Under the pieces are notes generated by a model. That model saw only the letters and a program-made list of their open reading frames with translations. It searched no databases and was not told the DNA's origin. Position numbers and translations under genes: made by a program. Positions 1 to 8,561 of a DNA stretch of 64,000 nt are shown here, piece after piece; the first letter of the stretch is position 1, and every line of letters starts with the position of its first letter. Source of the stretch: Bacteriovorax sp. MedPE-SWde (GTDB lineage Bacteria > Bdellovibrionota > Bacteriovoracia > Bacteriovoracales > Bacteriovoracaceae); NCBI GenBank assembly GCA_001874305.1, contig MPCU01000002.1, positions 372,001-436,000 of the forward strand. The letters run 5' to 3'.

Positions 1-535
1 TTAGTTGAGACTGAATAACTTCAATCTTATCAACTTCACTTGCCTTGCTATATTCTTCTAATGTCGTATTACATAGACCAATATGTTTTATCTTTCCATC
101 GATCTTGGCCTTGGCCAACACCTCAAGAGTCTTTCTTATATCCACTCTTTCATCAGGCCAGTGAACCATATAGAGATCAATATATTCGCTTTGAAGATCT
201 CTCAAGGATTGCTCTAGCATCTTTTGGGTAACCGCCGGGTCATTACTCATATCAACACGCTTATTTTCATGCCAAGTAACACCAGACTTAGATACTAAGA
301 AGACATCCTCTCTATTTTGTTTAAAGGCCTTGCCCATCCTTATTTCAGAGCTTCCAAAACCATATATTGGCGCAGTATCAAAAATACGTACCCCTCGCTC
401 AACAGCGTAATTTAGTAAAGAAATAGCATCATCTTCAGATATATTGCCAAATCCGTAACCGGCCCCTTCACCAGAGATGGAAGCACCACCAAATGCTAGA
501 GGATGTTTTGATAAATCTTTCAATATTCCGTACAT
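1..535 (-). CDS. Aldo/keto reductase, C-terminus cut by window edge
   Basis: About 178 N-terminal residues of an NAD(P)H-dependent aldo/keto reductase are visible; the rest lies beyond base 1. The family reduces aldehydes and ketones with a catalytic Asp-Tyr-Lys-His tetrad in a TIM barrel. Seen here: a FDTAPIYGFGSSE stretch holding the conserved Asp and Tyr, a VSKSGV strand with the catalytic Lys, and LYMVHWPDE with the His. The ATG at 535 is preceded by TGGAG at a good distance (GGAGTATTTATG), so the start is firm. It is divergent from the phosphorylase-like gene at 618. Substrate cannot be read from sequence. Confidence 0.88.
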   Translation of the reverse strand, partial: MYGILKDLSKHPLAFGGASISGEGAGYGFGNISEDDAISLLNYAVERGVRIFDTAPIYGFGSSEIRMGKAFKQNREDVFLVSKSGVTWHENKRVDMSNDPAVTQKMLEQSLRDLQSEYIDLYMVHWPDERVDIRKTLEVLAKAKIDGKIKHIGLCNTTLEEYSKASEVDKIEVIQSQL

Positions 536-617
536 AAATACTCCAAAAAATCATTTCTTTACGATCTCAGTCATCATATATATAGAAAGGTTATACTTTT
601 GAAAAAGGCACTGTGTC

Positions 618-1634
618 ATGAAACTCTTAGTTTTCGCTCACCGAGGTGAGGCCCAGACATTTCTAAAATATCTCGATGTAAAATCTGTAAAAGATATGAA
701 TGATCTCTATATTGGAGATGAAGTGTCAGTACTGCTTTGTGGTGAGGGAATCCTGCAAGCAAGTTGTAAGCTATCTTTTGCTCTTGGAAAGCTTGCGAAC
801 CGCCCAGAAGTCATAAATATGGGAATCTGCGGGGCACTTGATCAGGACGTAGCACTAAACTCAATTCATCATATCAGAACAATATATGCAGAAGATGAGT
901 TTAAATCATTCTCCAGTGAACAACATACTAAAATAGACTTGATTACAGCTAAGAAGAGAGCTCTCAATTTAGATGACTCAAAAAAACTAAGTATCATATC
1001 TCAGCTTGTTGATAGAGAAGCTTGGGGTCTGGCCCATACATGTAAGGAGCTGGGAGCTAGCTTTAAAGCAATTAAACTAGTTTCTGATCACATAACAGAT
1101 GCTGAAGTTTGTAAGATGATTAAAGATCAATCTGAAGTCTTTAGCGATATGCTCTTTGAGCATTATCAAGAGCTAGTAACTAAAAGTGAAGAAGGTGAAG
1201 GCGCTGAGGACATAGAATACATGGAAATCTTTAGTAACAAAGACTTCTACCTAACAGTCTCTCAAAAAAGACAATATAAGAATTTAATTAAGGCCATAAT
1301 TACTAAAGAAGGTATTACTGAGAAGCAAATAGAGCTCTCAGAGTTTACTTCTCTTGATAAGACACCAAAAGAGCGAACAAAGCTTCTCTTAAGTTCATTA
1401 AATAGAAGGTTATTTCCATTTAAGACAAAGATTCAAGATAGATTAGAGTCTCTTACAAATGAAATGAAGTTCAATGGTGCAGACTTTAAGTTTGATAAGA
1501 ATTTTGAGAAAGTATCTTTTAACTTTAGTGCACATATTGACAGTGAGAAAGCTAAGGATCATATGTCTGAACTTCTAAAAAAGTTTTCTTGGAGTGACTT
1601 TGAAAAAGTAATGAAGGGTGAATTAGATGTTTAA
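618..1634 (+). CDS. Nucleoside phosphorylase-like protein with C-terminal extension
   Basis: A 338-residue protein whose first ~190 residues resemble the PNP/UDP phosphorylase superfamily (purine nucleoside phosphorylase, MTA/SAH nucleosidase, futalosine hydrolase). Seen: a VLLCGEGILQASC segment, a NMGICGALD glycine-rich loop and VDREAWGLAHTCKELGA followed by KLVSDHITD, the usual order of substrate-loop Glu and catalytic Asp. The remaining ~140 residues are charged, helical and match nothing I know. The stop overlaps the start of the radical SAM gene at 1627 by 8 bases, so the two are translationally coupled. The known family chemistry is cleavage of N-glycosidic bonds; what this member cleaves, and whether it acts on products of its partner, is inference. 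Confidence 0.7.
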   Translation: MKLLVFAHRGEAQTFLKYLDVKSVKDMNDLYIGDEVSVLLCGEGILQASCKLSFALGKLANRPEVINMGICGALDQDVALNSIHHIRTIYAEDEFKSFSSEQHTKIDLITAKKRALNLDDSKKLSIISQLVDREAWGLAHTCKELGASFKAIKLVSDHITDAEVCKMIKDQSEVFSDMLFEHYQELVTKSEEGEGAEDIEYMEIFSNKDFYLTVSQKRQYKNLIKAIITKEGITEKQIELSEFTSLDKTPKERTKLLLSSLNRRLFPFKTKIQDRLESLTNEMKFNGADFKFDKNFEKVSFNFSAHIDSEKAKDHMSELLKKFSWSDFEKVMKGELDV

Positions 1635-2637
1635 TAAGATCTTCATTGAAAAAGATATTATTGAAAATCAGTTTGCAAAACGCATAACCGATAGCTTTAA
1701 GAAATCTACAATTATAGAAATTGATAATTACTACGACTTCTTTGGAAAAGTAAAAAAACCCTACCTTCAAAAGCGCGATAATCTCAATTTATTCATTGCG
1801 AATAAGAAAGGTGCACTTTTAAAAGAAGCGCCTGACGCCTATGGCCTCTCTGGCGAGCCACACTTCTACTATGTTCATGCCTATAATTGTATTTATGAAT
1901 GTAGCTATTGTTATCTACAGGGTTACTTTAACTCTCCAGACTTAGTACTCTTTGTTAATCATGAAGAAATCCTCAAGGCCATTGAGGAAGAAATAGTTAA
2001 ACATACAAAGTCTTCAGATAAAGGAATCTGGTTTCATGCCGGTGAATTTAGTGACTCTCTCGCTCTTTCCCATATAACTGGTGAGCTACCACTTTACTTT
2101 GATTTGTTTAAAAAGCATCTAAACGCATATTTAGAGCTGAGAACAAAGTCGGCCAATATAAAAGAAATTGAAAAGATTGCTCCTTCTCCAAATATAGTGA
2201 CATCATTTTCACTATCACCAGATGAAAGGATTAAAGCGCATGATTATAAGACACCAGGGCTCCGTGCAAGATTAAAAGCAATTGAAAAACTGCATAATCT
2301 TGGACACCCTATTGGTATTCACCTTGATCCGATAATATATACTACTGATCTTGAAGACTCTTATATTCAGTTATTAGATCAACTTAATGAGATCATTCCT
2401 CTTAAAGATATAGAATATATCTCAGTTGGAGTTGTGCGCTTTACAAAAGATGTCTACAACCAAGTTAAAATGAATTACCCGGAGAGCGAATACTTTTACT
2501 CAGAATTAATCAAAGGGCATGATGGAAAAATTAAGTATCCAAGACCTATGAGACATTGGATATTAAATAAAGTAAGACATCTGTGTATTGAGCGAGGGGC
2601 CAACGCTGATAGCGTTTATCTTTGTATGGAAGACTAG
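1627..2637 (+). CDS. Radical SAM protein of the spore photoproduct lyase (SplB) family
   Basis: 336 residues. The radical SAM cluster motif CIYECSYC is at residues 88-95 (C88, C92, C95, CX3CX2C as in spore photoproduct lyase), and the order of later strands (FHAGEFSD, LRTKSANI, TSFSLSPD, IGIHLDPI) follows the SPL TIM barrel. In Bacillus SPL a Cys in a FEAACTSD-type segment donates the hydrogen atom; the equivalent here (residues 136-144) reads HAGEFSDSL with no Cys. A C-terminal Cys is present at 333. The protein may be a non-canonical SPL-like enzyme, not a spore photoproduct repair lyase. Start overlaps the phosphorylase-like gene; stop overlaps the convergent gene at 2634. Confidence 0.8.
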   Translation: MFNKIFIEKDIIENQFAKRITDSFKKSTIIEIDNYYDFFGKVKKPYLQKRDNLNLFIANKKGALLKEAPDAYGLSGEPHFYYVHAYNCIYECSYCYLQGYFNSPDLVLFVNHEEILKAIEEEIVKHTKSSDKGIWFHAGEFSDSLALSHITGELPLYFDLFKKHLNAYLELRTKSANIKEIEKIAPSPNIVTSFSLSPDERIKAHDYKTPGLRARLKAIEKLHNLGHPIGIHLDPIIYTTDLEDSYIQLLDQLNEIIPLKDIEYISVGVVRFTKDVYNQVKMNYPESEYFYSELIKGHDGKIKYPRPMRHWILNKVRHLCIERGANADSVYLCMED

Positions 2638-3560
2638 TTGTCTTCTTGAGCGAAACTCTTAAATCTTCTATTCATAATGTATCTTATATCTTCACTAATT
2701 TGGTCTAGCTCTTCAAAATAGCCTTCAAACTTCTCAGCTGGTGAATAGATTTTTTTTGAATCCTGAATCTCGTCAAAGAAGTTATCTTCATATGAAGAGA
2801 TTCTGCCGTAAACATCATCCAGTTCACTATAGTACTCTTCTGTTTGCTTAGAGCTCGTACCTACGAGACGAAGTATATTTAGTGAAAATAAAAGATTATC
2901 AGGAAGAACATCTGACTCCAGAGAGTTGCTTAGCATACCTAGGAGAGCAGAGTTGAACTCCTCCACTTCTTTTTCAGACCAATTATCCTTCATGGCCTCA
3001 TATGCACTCTCAAGAAATAGGCCAGTGTCGGCGCCTCTGCAAATTAAAGACGATCTCAATGTGTTAAAAAAGAGGTCTGCCTCAACATCAGATTTGTCTT
3101 TATAAAAATTTTCAAATGTTAATAGTGCACTTGAAGAAACTTCACGAGTTAAAATTTCAGTGAAAACATCAACAACCTTAGCTGTCACCCTTTCAGGAGA
3201 TCTGAAAATCTCATTTTCCGGATCAATTATCTCTTCATTTGGTAGTGCCTTAGCAAGGAATGCTTCACACTCTTTATGTCTCTTATCTAGAGCTTTAAGT
3301 GCCTCTTTTATCTCAGCAAGGCCATTTCCATTGCCTTTAATGATAACTTTCTCAGGGTCAGCTTCTTTTTCATATTCAGGTAGCTCTTCATGCATAAGCT
3401 CTCGCCTAGTGAACTTAAGCTCTCTTCTTTTGTACTTTACCTTCTTGTAAAATTTTCTTTTACTTTCAGGTATGTAGTCCCCTTCTAGATAGTCATAAAT
3501 AAAATAACCAACCAGAAGGATAACGATTAGAATAGATATATTTCTAAGAGCTTTCTTCAT
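2634..3560 (-). CDS. Membrane-anchored helical protein of unknown function
   Basis: 308 residues with one N-terminal membrane segment (about residues 7-25, ISILIVILLVGYFIYDYL), then a basic stretch (KRKFYKKVKYKRRELKF) and a long acidic, helix-rich domain. No family is recognised. Its ATG overlaps the stop of the large secreted protein at 3557-5956 by 4 bases (ATGA), so both are made from one message. The orientation predicted from the anchor puts the helical domain in the periplasm. The gene order, large exported protein followed by small anchored helical protein, recurs at 25231-27791 and 27959-30307. Convergent with the SPL-like gene, overlapping it by 4 bases. Confidence 0.75.
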   Translation of the reverse strand: MKKALRNISILIVILLVGYFIYDYLEGDYIPESKRKFYKKVKYKRRELKFTRRELMHEELPEYEKEADPEKVIIKGNGNGLAEIKEALKALDKRHKECEAFLAKALPNEEIIDPENEIFRSPERVTAKVVDVFTEILTREVSSSALLTFENFYKDKSDVEADLFFNTLRSSLICRGADTGLFLESAYEAMKDNWSEKEVEEFNSALLGMLSNSLESDVLPDNLLFSLNILRLVGTSSKQTEEYYSELDDVYGRISSYEDNFFDEIQDSKKIYSPAEKFEGYFEELDQISEDIRYIMNRRFKSFAQEDN

Positions 3561-5956
3561 CTACGTGAATTCTTCCTTTTCTCTCTTATTAGTCTATTCT
3601 GAACGAAGAAATATTCAAGTGAGCAAGTCATTTCATCTCGACTTTTTCTCACTCTATAAGGGAAGATTCTCAGCCCCTTACCTTTCTTATAAACAAAGTC
3701 GTTCCACTTTAGAGTCGGACCATCTTTAAATTCATTTAGCACACGTCCTTTACAACTCTTATAGATTTTATGGATGAACTTTCTTCCATCTTTGCTTTCA
3801 TCTAGAAATGGAAGGACTCTAAAACAAAGCTCGCTCTGTACTCTAGAAGAATTGTCACCTTTAGCAATCGTTTTTTCTAGCTTCTTTTTAAAGACGTCAA
3901 AGAAAAGCCCCATCGTTTTTCTCGTAATATCTTTACTAGAGTCTAGTCCCGTAAGGATTTGACCAACAGAAGCATTTGGATTCCCACTATAAGTACGAGA
4001 CAGTCTATCAATTAAGTCATCTCTGGTTGCTCTAAGGACATCTTCCATTTTCTCGTCAAATTCACCTCTATTTAATTTTAGCTGAAGTTCCATAGAGACC
4101 ATATTTCTAACTTTATTAAAGAATATATCGTTCCCTCTTTCTGATAACTGAAGAAGGTTTGTAATACATGTACTTAAAATAAATGCTTTCTCTTTACGTT
4201 CATTGTCTAGGCTAAAGCTAAACTCTGAGTCTTGAGAACTGCGACACTCAATAGGAATATTAGCATCGGCAATACTTCTTGGGTTAGAAGATTCTAAAAT
4301 AAGCCCCATAACAGTCTTCGTTAGAGCAACTGTTTCTTGTACATCTTCAATCTGTAGAGAGTAGCTATTTATCCAATTTGGAACACCATCATCACAATAC
4401 TCAGGCTCCTCATCACAAGCGACATCTTTTATATAGGCCTCAACTCTCTTTCCATTCTTGAGAACTTGCTTAAGCCCTTCGATCGCATTTGGTTTATTAT
4501 TATAAGATCTTCTCGCTTGAACAAATAGTCCAACAGGATCAAATGAGACTGCTCTTGCTCTTTGAATATTTACGAGTCTCAGTGTTTCAGCAACAATGGC
4601 CTGAGCATTCTTATAAGCATTTTCCCAGTCTTCCTTTGTAAACTTAACTCTGTTTTCTTGAATATAAGAAATTAGCTTTGCACAAACAACTTGATTTCCA
4701 GATGATGTACAAGCTCTAGGGATTTCGTTTTGCCCAATAAGTTGAAAGAGTAAAAGTGTCTTTGTCCTAGCAGTGAAGATTGGGTTTTGAATATCAGAGT
4801 TACAGTTTGAGTAACACTGCCCTTCAGAAGTACTTGGACTTAGAACTTCAGGATTATTCATTATATTTGAAACACCAACAAGTGCTCCATAAATAGCATT
4901 TGAGATAGAGTTTTGATCAGACAAAATTCCCATCTCTTCATCTTTAATTCTCTTATAAGCTTGGAGGTAGCGATTAACTCTCCCCATTAGCTCTGCTTGT
5001 AGAATTGGCTTCTCTCTATCCGTTAAATCACCTTGTGATGTAATAGGAGAACCAGCAAGAACTTGTACAAGCCATTCATCTAAACCAAGAAGGTAGTAAT
5101 TTATAAGATCAATCCCTTTAAAGATTGTTCTGTCTCCTGTTTGACCAGTTAAGTAATCATCATAGAGTTTCTGCGTTTGCAATGCTCCACAGTAGTTCTT
5201 TGTCATTGCTTCAGAAACACAACGGATTGCCTCAGGCCAAAGAACACTATCTGCCTCATTAATGAGTGAAGTATATTTAGCATCATATAAGAATGAAGAA
5301 ATTGACTTAACAACTGATCCTGCCATTGAAAGGTAGAGTGAATTTGCTGGGGATGCAAATAAACTCGCCATAGAAAGACCACTTCCTAAAAGTGTACTAT
5401 ACATACTTTGAGTCTTATCCAAGCACTGCTTTGATCCATTGATAGAACCAAGTAGGTCATCAAATGAGTTTAGAAACGAGCTAGCACCTTGTTCAAAACC
5501 TTGTCCCATATGTTCAAATCGAACAATTTCAGAATCAAGTGCAACAATTGAAGTCTGGTTAGAAAAGATTTCTCCTTCAATGAACGCTATTTGAGATGGC
5601 GTCAGATTCATTTGATTCTGGGCCAAGTATAATGTGTAATCTGCAATCTTCTGTTCTTTTTGCTGCTTATCTAGTTTAGAGTTTCTATACAGCTCATAGT
5701 CAGTATACGAGTTTTCAAAATTACTAAGTCCTGCAAGGCCACCTGAGACACCATAACAATTCTCTCTTTCTTTAAGTTCAAGTAGAACATTCTTAAAAGA
5801 ATTGAGCAGTGCTTGAGAATTCCCTGTAAAACTTACAACATTTGGACATTGTGAACGATAAGAATTCAGTAAGAGTTCGGCCGGATCAACAGACGCCTTT
5901 GATGAGAATGTGAACAAAGAAAATGAGATGATACTCATTAGTATTTTAGATTTCAT
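3557..5956 (-). CDS. Large secreted protein of unknown function
   Basis: 799 residues beginning with a clear signal peptide (MKSKILMSIISFSLFTFSSKAS, cleavage near residue 21). The mature part is mostly alpha-helical with about 15 Cys, several in near pairs such as ECYSNCNS-like and ACDEEPEYCDD-like patterns, suggesting disulfides formed in the periplasm or outside. I recognise no catalytic motif or domain. It is the first gene of a two-gene unit with the anchored protein at 2634. A promoter is visible just upstream on the same strand. Could be a structural or effector protein of the envelope; this is only suggested by its export. Confidence 0.8.
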   Translation of the reverse strand: MKSKILMSIISFSLFTFSSKASVDPAELLLNSYRSQCPNVVSFTGNSQALLNSFKNVLLELKERENCYGVSGGLAGLSNFENSYTDYELYRNSKLDKQQKEQKIADYTLYLAQNQMNLTPSQIAFIEGEIFSNQTSIVALDSEIVRFEHMGQGFEQGASSFLNSFDDLLGSINGSKQCLDKTQSMYSTLLGSGLSMASLFASPANSLYLSMAGSVVKSISSFLYDAKYTSLINEADSVLWPEAIRCVSEAMTKNYCGALQTQKLYDDYLTGQTGDRTIFKGIDLINYYLLGLDEWLVQVLAGSPITSQGDLTDREKPILQAELMGRVNRYLQAYKRIKDEEMGILSDQNSISNAIYGALVGVSNIMNNPEVLSPSTSEGQCYSNCNSDIQNPIFTARTKTLLLFQLIGQNEIPRACTSSGNQVVCAKLISYIQENRVKFTKEDWENAYKNAQAIVAETLRLVNIQRARAVSFDPVGLFVQARRSYNNKPNAIEGLKQVLKNGKRVEAYIKDVACDEEPEYCDDGVPNWINSYSLQIEDVQETVALTKTVMGLILESSNPRSIADANIPIECRSSQDSEFSFSLDNERKEKAFILSTCITNLLQLSERGNDIFFNKVRNMVSMELQLKLNRGEFDEKMEDVLRATRDDLIDRLSRTYSGNPNASVGQILTGLDSSKDITRKTMGLFFDVFKKKLEKTIAKGDNSSRVQSELCFRVLPFLDESKDGRKFIHKIYKSCKGRVLNEFKDGPTLKWNDFVYKKGKGLRIFPYRVRKSRDEMTCSLEYFFVQNRLIREKRKNSRR

Positions 5957-5983
5957 ATATTTACCCCACTATTTGTGTCCGGT

Positions 5984-6012
5984 ATTAAACCACTGAGCGA
6001 GACACCTGTAAA
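5984..6012 (-). promoter_or_regulatory. Sigma-70-type promoter for the 5956 gene
   Basis: On the minus strand TTTACA (6007-6012) and TTTAAT (5984-5989) are separated by exactly 17 bases. Transcription would start near 5977, about 20 bases before the ATG, with a GGGG ribosome-binding element between. Confidence 0.5.
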
Positions 6013-6069
6013 GAAGGCCGAGAGCGCAGCGCGCAATAGAAAATTAATTAAATCTATGAGAATTGGTCC

Positions 6070-6098
6070 TTGCAATTTTGGATTATCAAGTTTATATT
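6070..6098 (+). promoter_or_regulatory. Sigma-70 promoter of rpmB
   Basis: TTGCAA (6070-6075), a 17-base spacer, then TATATT (6093-6098). Predicted start near 6105, 45 bases before the rpmB ATG. This is one of the best consensus matches in the window. Confidence 0.65.
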
Positions 6099-6149
6099 CT
6101 TCAACCTGAAACCACTAAATAGTAATAGCAAAATAATAAGGAAGTAGTT

Positions 6150-6383
6150 ATGGCACGCGTATGTGATTTAACTGGTAAGAGAAGACTTGTTGGTAATAAA
6201 GTTTCTCACGCTAAAAACAGAACTAAAATGACTCAGAAGCCAAATCTTCAAACGAAGAGAGTTTTTGATCCAGTAACTGGTGAAACAATTAAGCTTAGAC
6301 TTTCAACAAGAGCAATTAGAACTCTTGATAAAGTAGGATCTCTTTCTAAGTTCCTAAAGAAGTACAAGCACCTTTGGCAATAA
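6150..6383 (+). CDS. rpmB: 50S ribosomal protein L28
   Basis: 77 residues, the normal length for L28. The N-terminus MARVCDLTGKRRLVGNKVSHA and the C-terminal LSTRAIRTLDK...FLKKYKHLW follow the family. It binds 23S rRNA in the large subunit. Only one Cys is present in the N-terminal loop, so this is the zinc-free (C-minus) form. SD AAGGAAG lies eight bases upstream. Monocistronic: own promoter at 6070 and terminator at 6421. Confidence 0.96.
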   Translation: MARVCDLTGKRRLVGNKVSHAKNRTKMTQKPNLQTKRVFDPVTGETIKLRLSTRAIRTLDKVGSLSKFLKKYKHLWQ

Positions 6384-6420
6384 TTCTTTAATAACTCTTT
6401 TTAAGAGAAGTTAAATATAT

Positions 6421-6446
6421 AGCCCACTTTTTAGTGGGCTTTTGCT
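6421..6446 (+). terminator. Intrinsic terminator after rpmB
   Basis: Perfect 8-bp stem AGCCCACT / AGTGGGCT with a TTTT loop, followed by TTTGCTGTTT. It sits between the convergent genes ending at 6383 and 6451. Confidence 0.85.
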
Positions 6447-6450
6447 GTTT

Positions 6451-8394
6451 CTACTGACCATTAATAACATCGTCCATATCTATCTCGTAAACAACATCGC
6501 GCTTTGTTCGAGACACTTCCTTCATTGGAAAGCCAAGTCTCTTATACAATCTGCCATGAATCTTCGATGTATAAACATAGAGCTTATCAATATTCTTCTC
6601 ACCTTCTACGGTTTTAAGAAGAATATCCAGAAGCCCTTTCATTAGCTCAGGGTCTTTCTTGCCAACAGTTAAGCGAACAACCTCGGCAACCCTCTTTCCT
6701 TTTTCACGTGGAATACTGATTCCCGTCGCCTTTTCAAAGGGCATCTTGTCTACAGACTTAGAGGATGTAACTAATGCGACTCCACCATTAACATTCTTAA
6801 GTGAGCGCTTTTCAGTATTTAAGACCAATGTTGTTCTGCTGGCCATTTCATTACTACTTTTAATGAATGACTTTATTTCTTCAGGGGATAACTTCAGTCT
6901 GTCGTTATAAATCCTAGCTACATAATTCCAGTAGTCTTCACTAACATTTCCATATTTCTTAGATGCATTAGACTCATTGACATTAAAAACAAAGAAGTCA
7001 CCACGATCAGATGTACTAAGCTTAAATCCAACATCATCAACAGTGTTTCCATTGATTGGACCTTTGGAAACTGTGTGTTTTAGCTCATCAAGATCTCTTG
7101 CATTAAAGATTTTATTAGTCTTATCAAATTGTTTAAGAAAACGAAGGGACTTTACAAGTTTTATTGAAGCATCAACCGATGTAAAAGAAGCTTCCACTAC
7201 AGTTAATAGAGAATCTCTCTGGTAATCTGAAGCACAACGTTTAAAGTCATAGTAATCATAGCGACTACCTTCCCTATAAAACTTTGAAAGCTTCTTATTA
7301 CAAATATCTTTCTTGTCTTTAAGATCTACCAGAGACTTGGCAAAATAACCTGCACTAACACCGCTAGTCGTAGCTCTAAGCACTTTAGACATAGCATGTT
7401 CTTTAACACCCCACTTTGCAAGATTAGTGGCCCTTAAGCCCCATGCTCCTACTCTAAAAAGAGGGCCTGCCATCATTGGGCCAACAAGCATCGCTACATC
7501 TAAAGAAGTATCTTTTATACCTTTAATTCTTTGATGTGACTTAAGTTGAGAGTAATACTCACAAACGACAGGTCTATAGGCACTTGATTCAATCTCACTA
7601 TTCCAATCCAGTTCGGCCAAGAAGTCGTTTATAAAGTAATCTTTTTCTTCTTGAGCTTGGTCGATTTTATTAAAGTATTCATCCTGTCTAATTTTCTCAG
7701 ATTTAGGTCGTGAGGTTTTTAAGAATTCATACTGGGAGTCTACCGGTTTTAAGAACTTATCTATTTTCCCTATCTCTTCTTTTATTCCAGAAAAGTAATC
7801 AGTATATGTTTTCTGTAAAGATTTCTTGAAGGCCTCCTCACTAATTTCTTTTTCAAAATTATCTAGTAAGAGTTTTTCAATTTTAGGACCAGCTAGAATT
7901 GGCCTCTTCGCTAATAGACCCATTTTTACAAGTTGTGCATTTTTAATGGCGTCTTCAGTCTTTACTCTCGTATAGGCAGAACATAGCTTATAACAAAGGT
8001 TAAGTTTATTATTTAATATTTCAATATGTTCTGTGATTTTTCTTAGATCTTCAAAGTCATTGGAAATATTCTTGAACTCATTTTCATGCCACGGCTTGCT
8101 ACTATCATCATATACTTTTCCATCTCTAAGAAAACGAAACATATTCTTGTGTTCGTCTAGTTCAGCTTCTAGCACTTTCTTCTTTGCGGCCACTCTCGTA
8201 GAAATCCAAGTCCACTTAGTTAGTAGTTTAAATGAAGATTGGTTTAGCTCAATAGGAAGAGAAGGGTTCTCAGTATAGCAGTCAGAGGATTTAAACTTGT
8301 GCTTATTCGCACAGACTTCATCAACTCGACTAACGGCCATCGATTTACTGTTAACCAGCAAGATAAATGAAAGACTGATGAAGTGTTTAATCAC
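6451..8394 (-). CDS. Exported protein with a C-terminal GNAT/N-acyltransferase-like domain
   Basis: 647 residues from a GTG start at 8394, chosen for the strong SD GAGGAG eight bases upstream. Signal peptide at residues 1-20 (LSFILLVNSKSMA). Residues ~30-320 are charged helices with Cys pairs (CYKLC); a small hydrophobic region near 300-345 contains VAMLVGPMMAGPLF. The last ~110 residues (VALVTSS...AEVVRLTVGKKDPELMKGLLDILL...LYVYTSKIHGRLYKRLGFP) have the strand-helix order and the R..LGF end typical of GNAT or FeeM/autoinducer-synthase-like acyltransferases. An acyltransferase fold behind a signal peptide is odd because acyl-CoA or acyl-ACP is cytoplasmic. Domain call is by eye and moderate; function unknown. 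Confidence 0.65.
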   Translation of the reverse strand: MIKHFISLSFILLVNSKSMAVSRVDEVCANKHKFKSSDCYTENPSLPIELNQSSFKLLTKWTWISTRVAAKKKVLEAELDEHKNMFRFLRDGKVYDDSSKPWHENEFKNISNDFEDLRKITEHIEILNNKLNLCYKLCSAYTRVKTEDAIKNAQLVKMGLLAKRPILAGPKIEKLLLDNFEKEISEEAFKKSLQKTYTDYFSGIKEEIGKIDKFLKPVDSQYEFLKTSRPKSEKIRQDEYFNKIDQAQEEKDYFINDFLAELDWNSEIESSAYRPVVCEYYSQLKSHQRIKGIKDTSLDVAMLVGPMMAGPLFRVGAWGLRATNLAKWGVKEHAMSKVLRATTSGVSAGYFAKSLVDLKDKKDICNKKLSKFYREGSRYDYYDFKRCASDYQRDSLLTVVEASFTSVDASIKLVKSLRFLKQFDKTNKIFNARDLDELKHTVSKGPINGNTVDDVGFKLSTSDRGDFFVFNVNESNASKKYGNVSEDYWNYVARIYNDRLKLSPEEIKSFIKSSNEMASRTTLVLNTEKRSLKNVNGGVALVTSSKSVDKMPFEKATGISIPREKGKRVAEVVRLTVGKKDPELMKGLLDILLKTVEGEKNIDKLYVYTSKIHGRLYKRLGFPMKEVSRTKRDVVYEIDMDDVINGQ

Positions 8395-8422
8395 TTGAGA
8401 TCTCCTCTAATATACACCATAT

Positions 8423-8452
8423 ATTTTATCGCTTTGGGCGCTTTGGGAACAA
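8423..8452 (-). promoter_or_regulatory. Promoter with a tandem 9-bp repeat filling its spacer
   Basis: On the minus strand TTGTTC (8447-8452) and TAAAAT (8423-8428) lie 18 bases apart. The spacer is essentially two exact copies of CCCAAAGCG (8430-8438 and 8439-8447). Predicted transcript start is near 8416, about 20 bases before the GTG at 8394. Confidence 0.5.
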
Positions 8453-8506
8453 GTGGGAAGAATCAACAAACTTAGTATGTAAGTATGATTTCAATAGTAT
8501 AGGAAA

Positions 8507-8534
8507 TAAAAAAAGCCCTCAAAAAATGAGGGCC
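8507..8534 (-). terminator. Intrinsic terminator after the subtilase gene
   Basis: Minus-strand reading: GGCCCTCA, loop TTTTT, TGAGGGCT followed by seven T residues. Located about 30 bases after the stop codon of the protease at 8562. Confidence 0.85.
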
Positions 8535-8561
8535 TTCTTATTATAGAATTTAGTTTTTTAA

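Noticed and set aside
6013-6040. GC-rich stretch between divergent genes as an RNA gene or terminator
   Set aside because: No good hairpin or T tail and no tRNA-like clover leaf could be drawn.
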